NCBI GenBank assembly: GCA_016710115.1
Contig: JADJLN010000007.1
Span: 1 to 64,000 of the forward strand
Direction of reading: 5' to 3'
DNA: 64,000 nt
DNA from: Saprospiraceae bacterium
GTDB taxonomy: Bacteria > Bacteroidota > Bacteroidia > Chitinophagales > Saprospiraceae
The position numbers and the translations under genes were made by a program. The notes under the pieces are model-generated. The model worked only from the letters and a program-made list of their open reading frames with translations, was not told the origin of the DNA and searched no databases. Positions 16,681-26,044 of this stretch are shown here, piece by piece; positions within the stretch are counted from its first letter, which is position 1; each line of letters opens with the position of its first letter.

Positions 16681-17493
16681 TCAGATATCTATTTCTGGGT
16701 TGATCGATCGGGACAATTTGCGATACAATCCAGCCAATCCAGGATTGTCGGCAAGCAGTTTCAAATGAGCAACCAAACTGTTGATATCTCCTCGAATAGC
16801 CGGACCTGTTTGGACGCGCTCTCCACGATGTTCGATCACTTTTCTTACCGTTTCCTCCAGCAGCGGATGTAAATAGGCCGGATCCAGCCCGTGCCGTTCA
16901 ACTTCGTCAAATGCCTTGTCAACAAGATGAAACACAAAATTATTGACCATTACAGCCGCAAGATGTAACCTAACCCTGTCCTGATCAGAGACTTGAGCCA
17001 CATGCTTACTGAGCGTTCTGGCATAAAGTGAAATCTGTTCCATTACACCCTGATTCCTGGCTGACAGAAGAATGGGAATGGTTGAGAAATCCCGGACATG
17101 ACCTTTCGTGAGCGTTTGCAGCGGATAGAACACGCCTGCATGATGCCAATTCGGAGAGAATACGTCAAGCGATGTCGCTCCTGACGTATGACAGACCAGA
17201 TGATCCTCAAGACCAGCCGTTTCACAGGCCTGGGTTATGTCTTTGATGGCATGATCAGGTACACAAATCAGGATCAATCCACTTGTCTGTTTCAGTGCTT
17301 CCAAAGATTCAGCAGCGATGGTGTGAAACTCATTGGCAAAGTCTCTGGCATGAGCAGATGTTCTCGACCAGATCATTCCAATAGGTATCCCGGCCTCTTG
17401 AAATGCTTTAGCCAGATTCCAGGCGACATGGCCAGTTCCGATGAGATGGATGGGGTTCACCCTGGTATGGTCATTTTCATTCGACGATTCCAT
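16681..17493 (-). CDS. Rossmann-fold DUF2520-type oxidoreductase
   Basis: An NAD(P)-binding Rossmann motif HLIGTGHVAWNLAKAF starts the protein. The C-terminal half (VNNFVFHLVDKAF, RHGLDPAYLHPLL, TGPAIRGD) is the helical DUF2520 domain of F420-dependent oxidoreductase-like proteins. The physiological substrate is unknown. The ATG at 17493 overlaps ccmF by 37 nt. A GTG at 17460 would give a shorter N-terminus, as most Rossmann proteins have, and a classical 4-nt GTGA overlap with the ccmF stop; that start may be the real one. Confidence 0.82.
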   Translation of the reverse strand: MESSNENDHTRVNPIHLIGTGHVAWNLAKAFQEAGIPIGMIWSRTSAHARDFANEFHTIAAESLEALKQTSGLILICVPDHAIKDITQACETAGLEDHLVCHTSGATSLDVFSPNWHHAGVFYPLQTLTKGHVRDFSTIPILLSARNQGVMEQISLYARTLSKHVAQVSDQDRVRLHLAAVMVNNFVFHLVDKAFDEVERHGLDPAYLHPLLEETVRKVIEHRGERVQTGPAIRGDINSLVAHLKLLADNPGLAGLYRKLSRSINPEIDI

Positions 17494-20291
17494 GCTCCGA
17501 GTCCCAAACCGACCATCAACAAGAAAGCACCCAACCAGAAGAGGTTGATCCCCGGGAAAAGAATGGTTTCCAGGACGATATAATCTTCTCTTGCAAAATT
17601 GTCTGCAATTTCCACAGGCAATCCGTCAAATCCGGGCTGACTGGAAACCCACAATGTGACCTTGCCCGTGTCTGGATTCAACTTGACAAACCGGGCATGG
17701 ATACCTGTTGCCGGGGAATAACTCTTGATATTGTAAGGCTGGTTTTTTCGAATCAGAAAAATGGGCGAGAGTGTTTCTGAATATGCAAACGGTGCGCCAG
17801 TTGTAATGATCAGATCAGCAGCCACGGCAATATCACCCTCCTCAGGAGTAAAATGGCGGTGTTCGGGCGATTTGTCAAATCCGCCAAGGGTCATCCTGTA
17901 GCCGGCAAAATCAAACGATTCCCCAGGACCCAATTCCACCGGGCGATAGAACAAGGAGTCATCCTGTATCAGATAACCTGAGAAGACAGCATCGTTCAGA
18001 CGGACTTTAGCACCCAATCGATCCACTTTCGCCGGATAGGAATAGACCAGGTTGTCTCGCAAGACGATCAGCGGAGAACAGATGATCATGGTATCACGGT
18101 CTTCATCTCTCAAGCCGATCTGGGCAGAGATCACCTGATCCCCCGGCTCGGGCTCATAATCCGGATGTGCAGCAGAATCGACCCAGCCCATGACAGTTGC
18201 CGACAATGTGCCCAGATAAACTGTGGAATCCACGCGGGCCCGTATCTCCTGATAACGGAGACTGTCTTCCTTTACTTTCGCACTTTCCACATCGGCCTGC
18301 TCATTGGGCAGGCCCGCAATATGTGAAAAGACATCTCGGGTCAGATACCGTTTCGTACTCGGATTTGAAGCGGCCTGTTTTTTAAAATCCTTGTCAAAGA
18401 GAATGTTCGGATGAACGGTAAACGCATCCGTGACTGTACCGGATGAATCTCGTTGCACATATTCGATCTCATATGTACGTGTGTGGCCGACCAAGGTATC
18501 GCCGACATAGGTCACCTCATACCCTTTAATATACAGTGGCGCATCTTTGAACAGCAGGACATTCCGATCGATCATTTCCTTACCGAGAAGTCCTTCCATG
18601 GCAAATCGGTTTTCAGAGATATGCTGTTTTTTTAAGCCGGAGGCGATGATCCCGATGATCATTATCCCAAACCCGGCATGGGAGAGGGTAGAGGCGGCCT
18701 GCTTCGCACGGCCTCGGAGAAAGAAAAAAAAGTAGTCCAGATTGGCGATAACCCCGAACCAGCTGGCCAGAACCAGGATGTGAAAGGCCCATCCGGAATA
18801 ATCCAACCACCACCAGGTGAGGATGGTCATTCCCGATGCCATGCCGAATTGGATAGAAAGGCGGATCAGCATGCGTTTCAAAGCGCCAACTTCCAGAGTC
18901 CGACCATAGCGAAGGAATATCGAAAATCCGCTCAACAGGCCAATGAACACTGCGATCCAGAACTGGTACCGATTGTAATGCGTGACGGGATCAACAGGCA
19001 TGGACCGGTGCCAACCCGACAGGTCGCTTCCGATGATCCAGCCAAGGCCGTCAGTCAGTTTATTGTATACCGGTATCGATGTCGTGAAGGTGATCAGCAA
19101 AGCCGAAAACAGAAGTACCAGACTGCCAATAAACATCCAGAACTCACGGCTGGATGTAGGCTCCTCCTCTGCCTTGACGGGAATGGACCTGTACCTCCTG
19201 AAGTAGGTCCAGCAGAACCAGATGGTAAAAAAGAGAATGAACAGAACCAACTGCCATTCCAACCCAAGTTCGGTAAAGGCATGTACAGAAGAATCTTGCA
19301 ATACCCCGCTACGCGTGAGGAAAGTGGAAAACAGGATCATCAGCAAGGCCAATGCATAAAACACCATCGTACTTCGGATGGAATGACCTGAATGCCTGGC
19401 GATCAGATTGGTATGGATACCAGCTACCAGAACAATCCAGGGAACGAGAGACATATTTTCAACAGGATCCCATGCCCAGTAACCGCCGAAAGATAATGCT
19501 TCATAAGCCCAGGCAGATCCCATAAGGATGCCAATCCCCAGGATTGAACCACTGAACATGGCCCATGGCAAAACCGGTTTAATCCAGGTCGTATAATCCC
19601 GCTTCATCAGACCAGCCATGGCGTATGCAAAGGGCACGGAGACACTGGCAAATCCGAGAAATAATGTAGGCGGGTGGATGGTGTTCCAATAATTCTGGAG
19701 AAGCGGATTGAGCCCTTTTCCTGTAATGAGCTGGAGATAATCGGCATTTGCAAACAAGGGCGCATCCATGGTATCTCGCAGCAACATGAACGGATTGTAT
19801 CCAATCTTGAAGGCATCCGAATCAGGAAGGAGGTACAACCCCAGGAGCATGGACATGATGAATGCCTGCAGCAACGCGATCACAGTCAAAACCGGCGCCT
19901 CCCATTCACCAGCTTTGCGCAACAGGATACATCCCAATACGATATGCCAGAACGACCAAAGCAGGAAACTGCCGGGTTGGTCCTCCCAGAAAGCTGAAAA
20001 GATATAGGCGAAGGGTAGATCATCAGATACATGCGCCCAGGCATACTGGTACTCATAATACCGGCTGAGCATGATGTAGAAGAGTGTGACTATTCCAAGG
20101 ATTGTCGAGCCTCCATGGACGAGAAATGACAACCTGCCCAGTTTCAGCCAATTTCGTTCAATCGAAGATCCGCGCGTATACCGGGCGTAAGCGAAAGCCG
20201 AAAGGATGGCAAAAACAAAGGAGATAATGATGCTCAGATGACCCAATCTGCCGGGCCACAGATGTTCACCAAAGTAGTTGATTTCCTGCAT
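17457..20291 (-). CDS. ccmF: cytochrome c maturation protein CcmF (haem lyase)
   Basis: A 944-residue membrane protein. The tryptophan-rich haem-binding WWD motif is at GGYWAWDPVENMSLVPW, and HPP in NTIHPPTLFLGFAS and conserved His residues in the flanking loops provide haem ligands. About twelve to fourteen TM segments fill the first 600 residues, and a soluble beta-rich periplasmic domain fills most of the rest, before a final TM helix near FWLGAFLLMVGLGLGAW. CcmF attaches haem received from CcmE to apocytochrome CxxCH motifs. The ccmE-like gene lies 15 nt upstream. Confidence 0.93.
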   Translation of the reverse strand: MQEINYFGEHLWPGRLGHLSIIISFVFAILSAFAYARYTRGSSIERNWLKLGRLSFLVHGGSTILGIVTLFYIMLSRYYEYQYAWAHVSDDLPFAYIFSAFWEDQPGSFLLWSFWHIVLGCILLRKAGEWEAPVLTVIALLQAFIMSMLLGLYLLPDSDAFKIGYNPFMLLRDTMDAPLFANADYLQLITGKGLNPLLQNYWNTIHPPTLFLGFASVSVPFAYAMAGLMKRDYTTWIKPVLPWAMFSGSILGIGILMGSAWAYEALSFGGYWAWDPVENMSLVPWIVLVAGIHTNLIARHSGHSIRSTMVFYALALLMILFSTFLTRSGVLQDSSVHAFTELGLEWQLVLFILFFTIWFCWTYFRRYRSIPVKAEEEPTSSREFWMFIGSLVLLFSALLITFTTSIPVYNKLTDGLGWIIGSDLSGWHRSMPVDPVTHYNRYQFWIAVFIGLLSGFSIFLRYGRTLEVGALKRMLIRLSIQFGMASGMTILTWWWLDYSGWAFHILVLASWFGVIANLDYFFFFLRGRAKQAASTLSHAGFGIMIIGIIASGLKKQHISENRFAMEGLLGKEMIDRNVLLFKDAPLYIKGYEVTYVGDTLVGHTRTYEIEYVQRDSSGTVTDAFTVHPNILFDKDFKKQAASNPSTKRYLTRDVFSHIAGLPNEQADVESAKVKEDSLRYQEIRARVDSTVYLGTLSATVMGWVDSAAHPDYEPEPGDQVISAQIGLRDEDRDTMIICSPLIVLRDNLVYSYPAKVDRLGAKVRLNDAVFSGYLIQDDSLFYRPVELGPGESFDFAGYRMTLGGFDKSPEHRHFTPEEGDIAVAADLIITTGAPFAYSETLSPIFLIRKNQPYNIKSYSPATGIHARFVKLNPDTGKVTLWVSSQPGFDGLPVEIADNFAREDYIVLETILFPGINLFWLGAFLLMVGLGLGAWNRRMKMTIPG

Positions 20292-20306
20292 GGTTGTCGT
20301 TCTGGA

Positions 20307-20708
20307 TCAGCTTTCCTTCTGGAGGAAAACTTCTTCATCCTTGTATTTGGAAGGGCATTTCATCAACAGCTCGGACGCGAGAAATTCTTCTCCGGCCATT
20401 TCTCCTGTGACGACAATCTGCTCGGACAATTCAAAGTCCTGTGGTTTTGCTCCACGAAGAATGACCTTCCTGACATCACCTTCCTGATCCGTCACATAGA
20501 ATGAAAAATAGTTGGCATCCTCCGTAGGATTGTAATAGATCTCCCTGTCTTTGGCCAGCTGACCAACTACTTTGACTTTAGAGCCGGATTGGATTGCCTG
20601 GCGGAATGTGCTGTAGGTGCTCATATCTCCTGCAGCGGAGATCAGCAACCCGATACCTGCCAGAATCAATACACCGGCAATGATGTAGATCTTTTTCATT
20701 CCTTTCAT
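20307..20708 (-). CDS. ccmE: CcmE haem chaperone, CxxxY variant
   Basis: One N-terminal TM anchor (KIYIIAGVLILAGIGLLI) precedes an OB-fold periplasmic domain (VKVVGQLAKDREIYY, then IVVTGEMAGEEFLA). The haem-attachment motif, HxxxY in E. coli, reads CPSKY here (LMKCPSKYKDEE), so the covalent ligand would be Cys rather than His, a variant known from other CcmE lineages. Length is 133 residues. ATG 20699 is an alternative start. It forms an operon with ccmF. Confidence 0.87.
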   Translation of the reverse strand: MKGMKKIYIIAGVLILAGIGLLISAAGDMSTYSTFRQAIQSGSKVKVVGQLAKDREIYYNPTEDANYFSFYVTDQEGDVRKVILRGAKPQDFELSEQIVVTGEMAGEEFLASELLMKCPSKYKDEEVFLQKES

Positions 20709-20775
20709 TCTGATTCACAAATGTACAGGATTCGCTTCGTACCCGACTTAACAATGCACAGCCTGGGATGTTTCC

Positions 20776-20783
20776 TATCTTTA
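20776..20783 (+). promoter_or_regulatory. -7-like box for ftsE
   Basis: TATCTTTA, one mismatch from TAnnTTTG, lies 16 nt before ATG 20800. Confidence 0.33.
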
Positions 20784-20799
20784 ATGTGAATATTTCAGG

Positions 20800-21484
20800 A
20801 TGCAGGACCGCGTTGTACAAATAGATCAGGGAAAGATCGTTCGAGGTCGAACGACTATCCTGCATGATATCCACCTCGACATGGTGCCTGGCGAATTCCT
20901 GTACCTGATCGGGAAAACAGGAGCAGGAAAATCCTCCCTGATCAAGGCCCTCTATGGTGAATGGCCCCGGGAAAGCGGTTCGGTGCAGGTCGCCGGGTTC
21001 AATCTGGTGGGGTTGCCACGAAAAAACTGCATAAACTCCGTCGCCAGCTGGGTATCATTTTCCAGGATTTTTTCCTCCTGAGAGAGCGCACAGTCTTTGA
21101 AAACCTGGATTTTGTACTGCAATGCACCGGTTGGACTTCCCGGAAGGACCGTCTGACACGGATCGCTAAGGTATTGGAGGAGACACAGTTGTCTGCCTAC
21201 GGATTTCGGTATCCCGCCGAGCTTTCCGGAGGAGAACAGCAACGGCTGGCTATCGCGCGTGCATTGTTGAATGAACCCAAGTTACTCCTCGCCGATGAAC
21301 CCGCAGGTAATCTCGACCCCCAAACCAGTGATGAGATCACGCGCTTGATCCGTAACTGGCCCGGCATCATCAAACAGCTGTTTTATTCGCAACCCATGAT
21401 TATCGTCTGATCGAACGGTTTCCCAGTCCAATCCTCCATTGCGCAGACGGTCAGCTGAAACGTGTCGATACCGTCCCATTCTGA
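20800..21484 (+). CDS. ftsE: cell-division ATPase FtsE, two frameshifts
   Basis: An ABC ATPase with Walker A IGKTGAGKSSLIK, signature LSGGEQQRLAIARAL, Walker B LLLADEPAGNLDP and the closing ATHDYRLIERFPS typical of Bacteroidota FtsE. Two one-base shifts, near 21012 (before ATKKLHKLRRQLGIIFQDF) and near 21358 (before HHQTAVLFATHDYRLI), split it into three frames. The full gene ends at TGA 21482-21484 and would code for about 228 residues. FtsE works with the membrane protein FtsX, which is not in this window, to regulate septal wall hydrolases. Confidence 0.85.
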
Positions 21485-21621
21485 TTGCCTTCAATAAGAT
21501 CACCTGAAAAAGAGGAACTTCGACAGGTTAATTGTCGGTTGATGAAAACTTCATAAAAAATTGACTTCCGTTTCGGATCATTCTGGGGTTGGCTTGCCTA
21601 TCTTCCGGAAACTTACCCCCC

Positions 21622-22092
21622 ATGTACTGGCGAAGACTCAACGGAGAACGGATCGATTTACCTCTTCTGGAAGCGGTGGAACGCACCCTGCAAAGAGAGA
21701 AAAGCCTCGGTAACCCTCTCAAGGTCTGTATTGGAACTGATTCTCAAGTCCGTGGTGATGCGGTTGAATTCGCCACGGTGATTGTTTTTCTCCGACTTGG
21801 ACGAGGTGGCTTCATGTTTATCCGGAACGAAAAGATGAACCAGACCATGGGCATCCGTGAACGCATGATCCTGGAAGTCGCCAGATCCGTTGACATTGCT
21901 TACCAGCTCTGTGATTTACTGGACCGGTATCATGTCGAACTGGAGGTCCATGCCGACATCAATACGGATCCGCATTTCAAATCCAACCTGGCATTGAAGG
22001 AAGCGATGGGGTATATCATGGGGATGGGCTTTGCCTTTAAAATGAAACCGGAAGCATTTGCTTCATCGTCGTGTGCAGATAAAGTAGTGTAA
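21622..22092 (+). CDS. YkuK-like RNase H-fold protein (DUF458)
   Basis: A 156-residue protein with the predicted RNase H-like nuclease pattern: VCIGTDSQVRGDAVEFATV holds the first Asp on strand 1, LEVHADINTDPHFKSN holds the second Asp, and the C-terminal FKMKPEAFASSSCADKVV is the family's closing motif. The role in Bacillus and in Bacteroidota is not established. The start at 21622 gives MYWRRLNGERIDLP, the usual N-terminus. Confidence 0.82.
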   Translation: MYWRRLNGERIDLPLLEAVERTLQREKSLGNPLKVCIGTDSQVRGDAVEFATVIVFLRLGRGGFMFIRNEKMNQTMGIRERMILEVARSVDIAYQLCDLLDRYHVELEVHADINTDPHFKSNLALKEAMGYIMGMGFAFKMKPEAFASSSCADKVV

Positions 22093-22144
22093 TCACCCGG
22101 AATCAATACCTATATTCGTGGCTGGTAATTGATCTACACAGTCC

Positions 22145-22672
22145 ATGATTCAGATCTTTGTCACAGGAGGTACGTTTGATAAGGAATACAATCTCATCAC
22201 CGGGGAGCTATTCTTCAAGGATACCCATTTGCCCAGGATGTTTGATCGGGGACGATGTACCCTGGATATCGACATCAAGACGCTCATGATGGTTGACAGC
22301 CTGGAAATGACGGATGCTGATCGGGAGATCATTCTGTACAGTTGCCAGAAAAGCCAGGCAACCGATATCATTATCACCCATGGCACAGACCGCATGGTGG
22401 AAACTGCCAAGGCACTTGCAGAAGCCAACATCCCTGGAAAAACCATCGTGCTGACAGGGGCTATGATCCCTTATGCATTCGGCAATTCTTCCGATGGTTT
22501 CTTCAATCTGGGGAGCGCACTGGCATTTGCACAGGTCCTGGACCCTGGCGTTTATATCGTCATGAATGGGCGGTATTTTCTTTGGGACCAGGTCGCCAAG
22601 AACCGGAAAACTGGTAATTTTGAAGAGATCCGGCAACAAACCGGGTCAGATTTGCAACGAATACTCGATTAA
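22145..22672 (+). CDS. single-domain asparaginase homologue
   Basis: The protein covers only the N-terminal domain of L-asparaginase. TGGTFDKEYN carries the nucleophile Thr, and THGTDRMVETA carries the second Thr-Asp pair (HGTDT in classical enzymes, HGTDRM here). ASN-type enzymes have about 330 residues and a C-terminal domain completing the site; this one stops cleanly at 175 residues and nothing asparaginase-like follows. Short stand-alone homologues exist in other bacteria, so I take it as genuine rather than truncated. Activity is not established. Confidence 0.8.
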   Translation: MIQIFVTGGTFDKEYNLITGELFFKDTHLPRMFDRGRCTLDIDIKTLMMVDSLEMTDADREIILYSCQKSQATDIIITHGTDRMVETAKALAEANIPGKTIVLTGAMIPYAFGNSSDGFFNLGSALAFAQVLDPGVYIVMNGRYFLWDQVAKNRKTGNFEEIRQQTGSDLQRILD

Positions 22673-22733
22673 ATGGTGTCTTCGATGAGTTCAGCAAATT
22701 TTACACTCATCTACTAACCACATCCATCCCTAT

Positions 22734-24374
22734 ATGTCAAATTTTACCCCTATGCCTTCTCGCTATCACGTTACATTAATCAGCCTGATTCTTGGCTTGA
22801 GTCTGTCCATATTCACGAATGGGCAGAGTGTGCAGCCTGTATTCGGGGGTGACCACATTCCTGAAATGCGCTTGACCATCCGGCAATCCAATTGGTCACA
22901 GGTGCTTGATTCCATGAAACTTTATGGTGAAGGAATGATCATTGGAACAGCAGAGATCGATGGGATCAAGTACCCCAATGTCGGGATCCGATATCGCGGT
23001 CAAACGTCCTACGTCTATGAGGGGGAGAAAAATCCGTATCAGATCGAACTCAACTATATCCACCCGGATCAACATCATCAGGGTCACAAATCATTTACCC
23101 TGTCCAATGCTTTGCGCGATCCGAGTTATCTGAGAGAATACCTCGGGTTTTCTATTGCACGCAAGTATATGCCTGCACCGGAGGCAAATTTTGTTCGGTT
23201 GTTTGTCAACAATGACTATGCTGGTATCTATATCAATATCGAACCTGTAGACGCCAATTTCCTGGAACGTCGCATGAGTGGATCCTGGACGACCCTGTTC
23301 AAATGCAGCCCGGATACGGACATCGACAAAGCCCCGGAAAACTGCAAACAGAACACATTTGGAAGCCTGGAATACGAAGAAGATGCCAATTGTTATCTGT
23401 ACAACTATCGGCTGAAAGAGGGCGATGGCTGGCAAGATCTCATTGAGCTGTGCCGTATTCTCGACCAGGACCCCGGTTCCATTGAATCAGTCCTGGATGT
23501 CGATGCCACATTATGGATGCATGCCTTCAACAATCTGACAGCCAACTTGAGCAGTTATTCGGGTCAGCACAGCCATAATTACTACCTCTTACGCGACATT
23601 CATGGTCGATTCAGCCCGGTCATCTGGGATCTGAATCTGGCATTTGGGAGCTTTAAGAATACCGGACAGGGATCCGACCTCAGCATCAATGAAATGATTG
23701 AACTCGACCCGTTTCTTCATGAAGAAAACGGGACCAAACCGTTAATTCGCCAGCTTCTTGCCAATGAATTCTACCGCAAAATCTATGTCAGCCACATGCG
23801 TCAACTGATGCATGAACAGTTTCGAAGAGACAGCTTTCGCAAGCAATGCGAAGAAGTCATGAACCGCATCAAACCGGCTGTTTCCCAGGAAAAGAACGGC
23901 TATTATACTCTGGAAGATTTTACTGAAAGTCTGGATAGGACTGTGGGAACAAGGAGTAAAATCCCGGGACTTGCACAGTTTATGGAAGATCGCGTCAATT
24001 TCCTCAAACGCCAGGATGCTTTTACTGTTGTTGAACCGGAAGTACTCTCGGTCGATGTCCTCAAACGCAAAGCAAAAGAAAGTGCTCAGGTCAACAGCTT
24101 TACCATTTCCGTGATCGCGGGAAAACTGCCCAAACGAGTCCATCTGTATTACAGATTTTCTGAAGACCAACCCTTTACTTCCGTCTTGATGGAGCCGAAA
24201 CCGGACGATAAACTGGGGAATGGAGAAGCGCGTTTTGTGTCGAAGATCAAGCCTGCAAATGGTGACCAACGCTTGCAATACTATATCCTGGCTGAGAACA
24301 CAGCCGCAGTTACATTCTACCCGAATACCTATCGACAAGCTCCTCTTTCCATTACCCTGGAAGAACTGAATTAA
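22734..24374 (+). CDS. secreted CotH-family protein 1
   Basis: Signal peptide followed by a CotH (spore-coat kinase-like) domain. VGIRYRGQTSYVYEGEKNP is the early GxRxRG(N/Q)xS motif, LSNALRDPSYLREYLGFSIA follows, and VIWDLNLAFGSFKN is the WDLNxxFG metal/ATP-binding motif. In Bacillus CotH phosphorylates Ser on CotB and CotG, and many secreted homologues are probably kinases. Six Cys between 23300 and 23450 suggest disulfides. The C-terminal 100 residues are beta-rich. It overlaps the next paralogue by one base (TAATG), so the two are translationally coupled. Confidence 0.85.
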   Translation: MSNFTPMPSRYHVTLISLILGLSLSIFTNGQSVQPVFGGDHIPEMRLTIRQSNWSQVLDSMKLYGEGMIIGTAEIDGIKYPNVGIRYRGQTSYVYEGEKNPYQIELNYIHPDQHHQGHKSFTLSNALRDPSYLREYLGFSIARKYMPAPEANFVRLFVNNDYAGIYINIEPVDANFLERRMSGSWTTLFKCSPDTDIDKAPENCKQNTFGSLEYEEDANCYLYNYRLKEGDGWQDLIELCRILDQDPGSIESVLDVDATLWMHAFNNLTANLSSYSGQHSHNYYLLRDIHGRFSPVIWDLNLAFGSFKNTGQGSDLSINEMIELDPFLHEENGTKPLIRQLLANEFYRKIYVSHMRQLMHEQFRRDSFRKQCEEVMNRIKPAVSQEKNGYYTLEDFTESLDRTVGTRSKIPGLAQFMEDRVNFLKRQDAFTVVEPEVLSVDVLKRKAKESAQVNSFTISVIAGKLPKRVHLYYRFSEDQPFTSVLMEPKPDDKLGNGEARFVSKIKPANGDQRLQYYILAENTAAVTFYPNTYRQAPLSITLEELN

Positions 24375-25969
24375 TGAAAGGAATCTTCCTGCCGGCAGGA
24401 TTACTGGTCATCTGTCTGATGGCCATCACGCCTGCTCGGACACAAGAACCAGTCAAGGGGTTGGATCCATTTCATTTGTATGAACTTCGAATCCAATTTG
24501 CTGACAAGCATTGGGAAAACCGCCTGAAAGCATACAAATCAACAGATCGGCTGGACAAAATCTCGGCGACGATCTGGTTTGACAACGTCAAACTGGACAG
24601 TGTCGGCATTCGGTTCAAGGGTAACAGCTCATTCAACACCGTCCGCAAGGAAGGAAGCCGAAAACTTCCCTTCAGTCTCGATGCTGGAGAATTTATCGAG
24701 GAAGGTGTTTTCCCTGTGGGCTACAAACACCTCAAGCTGTCCAACGGGTTTCGGGATCCCAGCTACCTGCGTGATATCCTGTCCTATTATATTGCCCGTG
24801 AATATATGCCTGCTCCCGAATGTGCCATGGCCAGGGTGTATATTAACAATGAGTACTTTGGGGTCTATACGTTGACTCAGGATATTGACAAACAATTTCT
24901 CGATACCTGGTTTGGTGAAAAAAAAGGTGCATTCTTCAAATGTGATCCCGATTGGGATGAAGTTGTGCAATTGACCCAATGCCCGTCCGGAGAAAACTGC
25001 AGCCTCGAAGATCTCGGATCTGATGTTCAATGTTATGACGGCCGATATGAATTGAAGTCTGACCAGGGGTGGAATGCATTGATCAATCTCACCCAACAAC
25101 TGAACAAACCTCAAGTTCCTCTTGACAGTATCCTTGATATAGACTTGACGCTGTGGATGTTGGCATTCAATAATGTGTTGGTAAACCTGGATAGTTACAC
25201 AGGACAGCTCTGCCACAATTTTTATCTGTATCAGCGAAAAGACAATCGCTTTGTTCCTTTGATTTGGGATCTTAACCTGTCATTCGGTGGGTTTAACCGG
25301 GTGGAGGGCCGCCCGCTTGATGATGGCCAATTGATGCAAATGGATCCATTGATCCAATCCGAAAACCCGAAACGTCCCTTGATCCATCAGTTGCTGAAAC
25401 ATCCGCAATACCAGAAGATCTATATCGCTCATATGCAAACCATACTGGATGATTTTTTCTACAACGGTCGTTATATCAAGTTGATGGATCAATGGCATGC
25501 GCTGATCAGATCAGCCGTTCAGGCCGAACAGATGCCGCTGTATTCTTTTGATCAATTTGAGAAAAACAGAAAATCATCCGTAAAGATTGGCAACCATTCC
25601 ACAATCGGCATTTCCGAGCTGATGTCTGCCAGAGTCGATTATCTCAAGAATCACTGGATCTTCAGTAGAGGACTTCCCGATCTGGTAAAACCTGATGTCC
25701 AGCGAACAGGAGCAGATACTATCCAGTTTATCTGTCCCGCCACCAATACAGACACCATGACCTTATTCTGGCGGAAAGAAAAGGAACAGGTATACCAGCA
25801 AACTGGATTTTCGATGACATCAGCCTCCGGTCCCACAGGGCAGTCGACATTTACCTGCATAATCACTGGAGTTGAATGCAAATTGGAATATTATCTGGTG
25901 GCAGAAAATGAAGATCGGGCACGAGTATGGCCTGCCAAAGGATCATTTTATCCTGAAAGGGTAGAGTAG
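24374..25969 (+). CDS. secreted CotH-family protein 2
   Basis: A paralogue of the preceding gene with the same layout over 531 residues: signal peptide, VGIRFKGNSSFNTV, LSNGFRDPSYLRDILSYYIA, and LIWDLNLSFGGFNR (catalytic WDLN motif). The aligned cysteine-containing loop (GAFFKCDPDWDE) and the C-terminal beta domain are also conserved. The proteins have diverged too far to be a recent duplication but keep every motif, so both are probably active outside the cytoplasm. The substrate is unknown. Confidence 0.85.
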   Translation: MKGIFLPAGLLVICLMAITPARTQEPVKGLDPFHLYELRIQFADKHWENRLKAYKSTDRLDKISATIWFDNVKLDSVGIRFKGNSSFNTVRKEGSRKLPFSLDAGEFIEEGVFPVGYKHLKLSNGFRDPSYLRDILSYYIAREYMPAPECAMARVYINNEYFGVYTLTQDIDKQFLDTWFGEKKGAFFKCDPDWDEVVQLTQCPSGENCSLEDLGSDVQCYDGRYELKSDQGWNALINLTQQLNKPQVPLDSILDIDLTLWMLAFNNVLVNLDSYTGQLCHNFYLYQRKDNRFVPLIWDLNLSFGGFNRVEGRPLDDGQLMQMDPLIQSENPKRPLIHQLLKHPQYQKIYIAHMQTILDDFFYNGRYIKLMDQWHALIRSAVQAEQMPLYSFDQFEKNRKSSVKIGNHSTIGISELMSARVDYLKNHWIFSRGLPDLVKPDVQRTGADTIQFICPATNTDTMTLFWRKEKEQVYQQTGFSMTSASGPTGQSTFTCIITGVECKLEYYLVAENEDRARVWPAKGSFYPERVE

Positions 25970-26044
25970 TCCAGGTTCCCGGAAGGAATTTTGACCAATC
26001 AGATTTTCTGATTATTTTTGATTGCATGGTTAGTGCATTCACCT

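Noticed and set aside
18678..19391. A 237-codon open frame opposite ccmF, and similar long frames opposite the CotH genes (23742-24338), the lipid kinase (36537-37133) and the TSP3 repeats (27161-27682).
   Set aside because: Each lies wholly inside a well-conserved gene on the other strand, has no recognisable motif, and shows low-complexity composition expected from mirrored codon bias.
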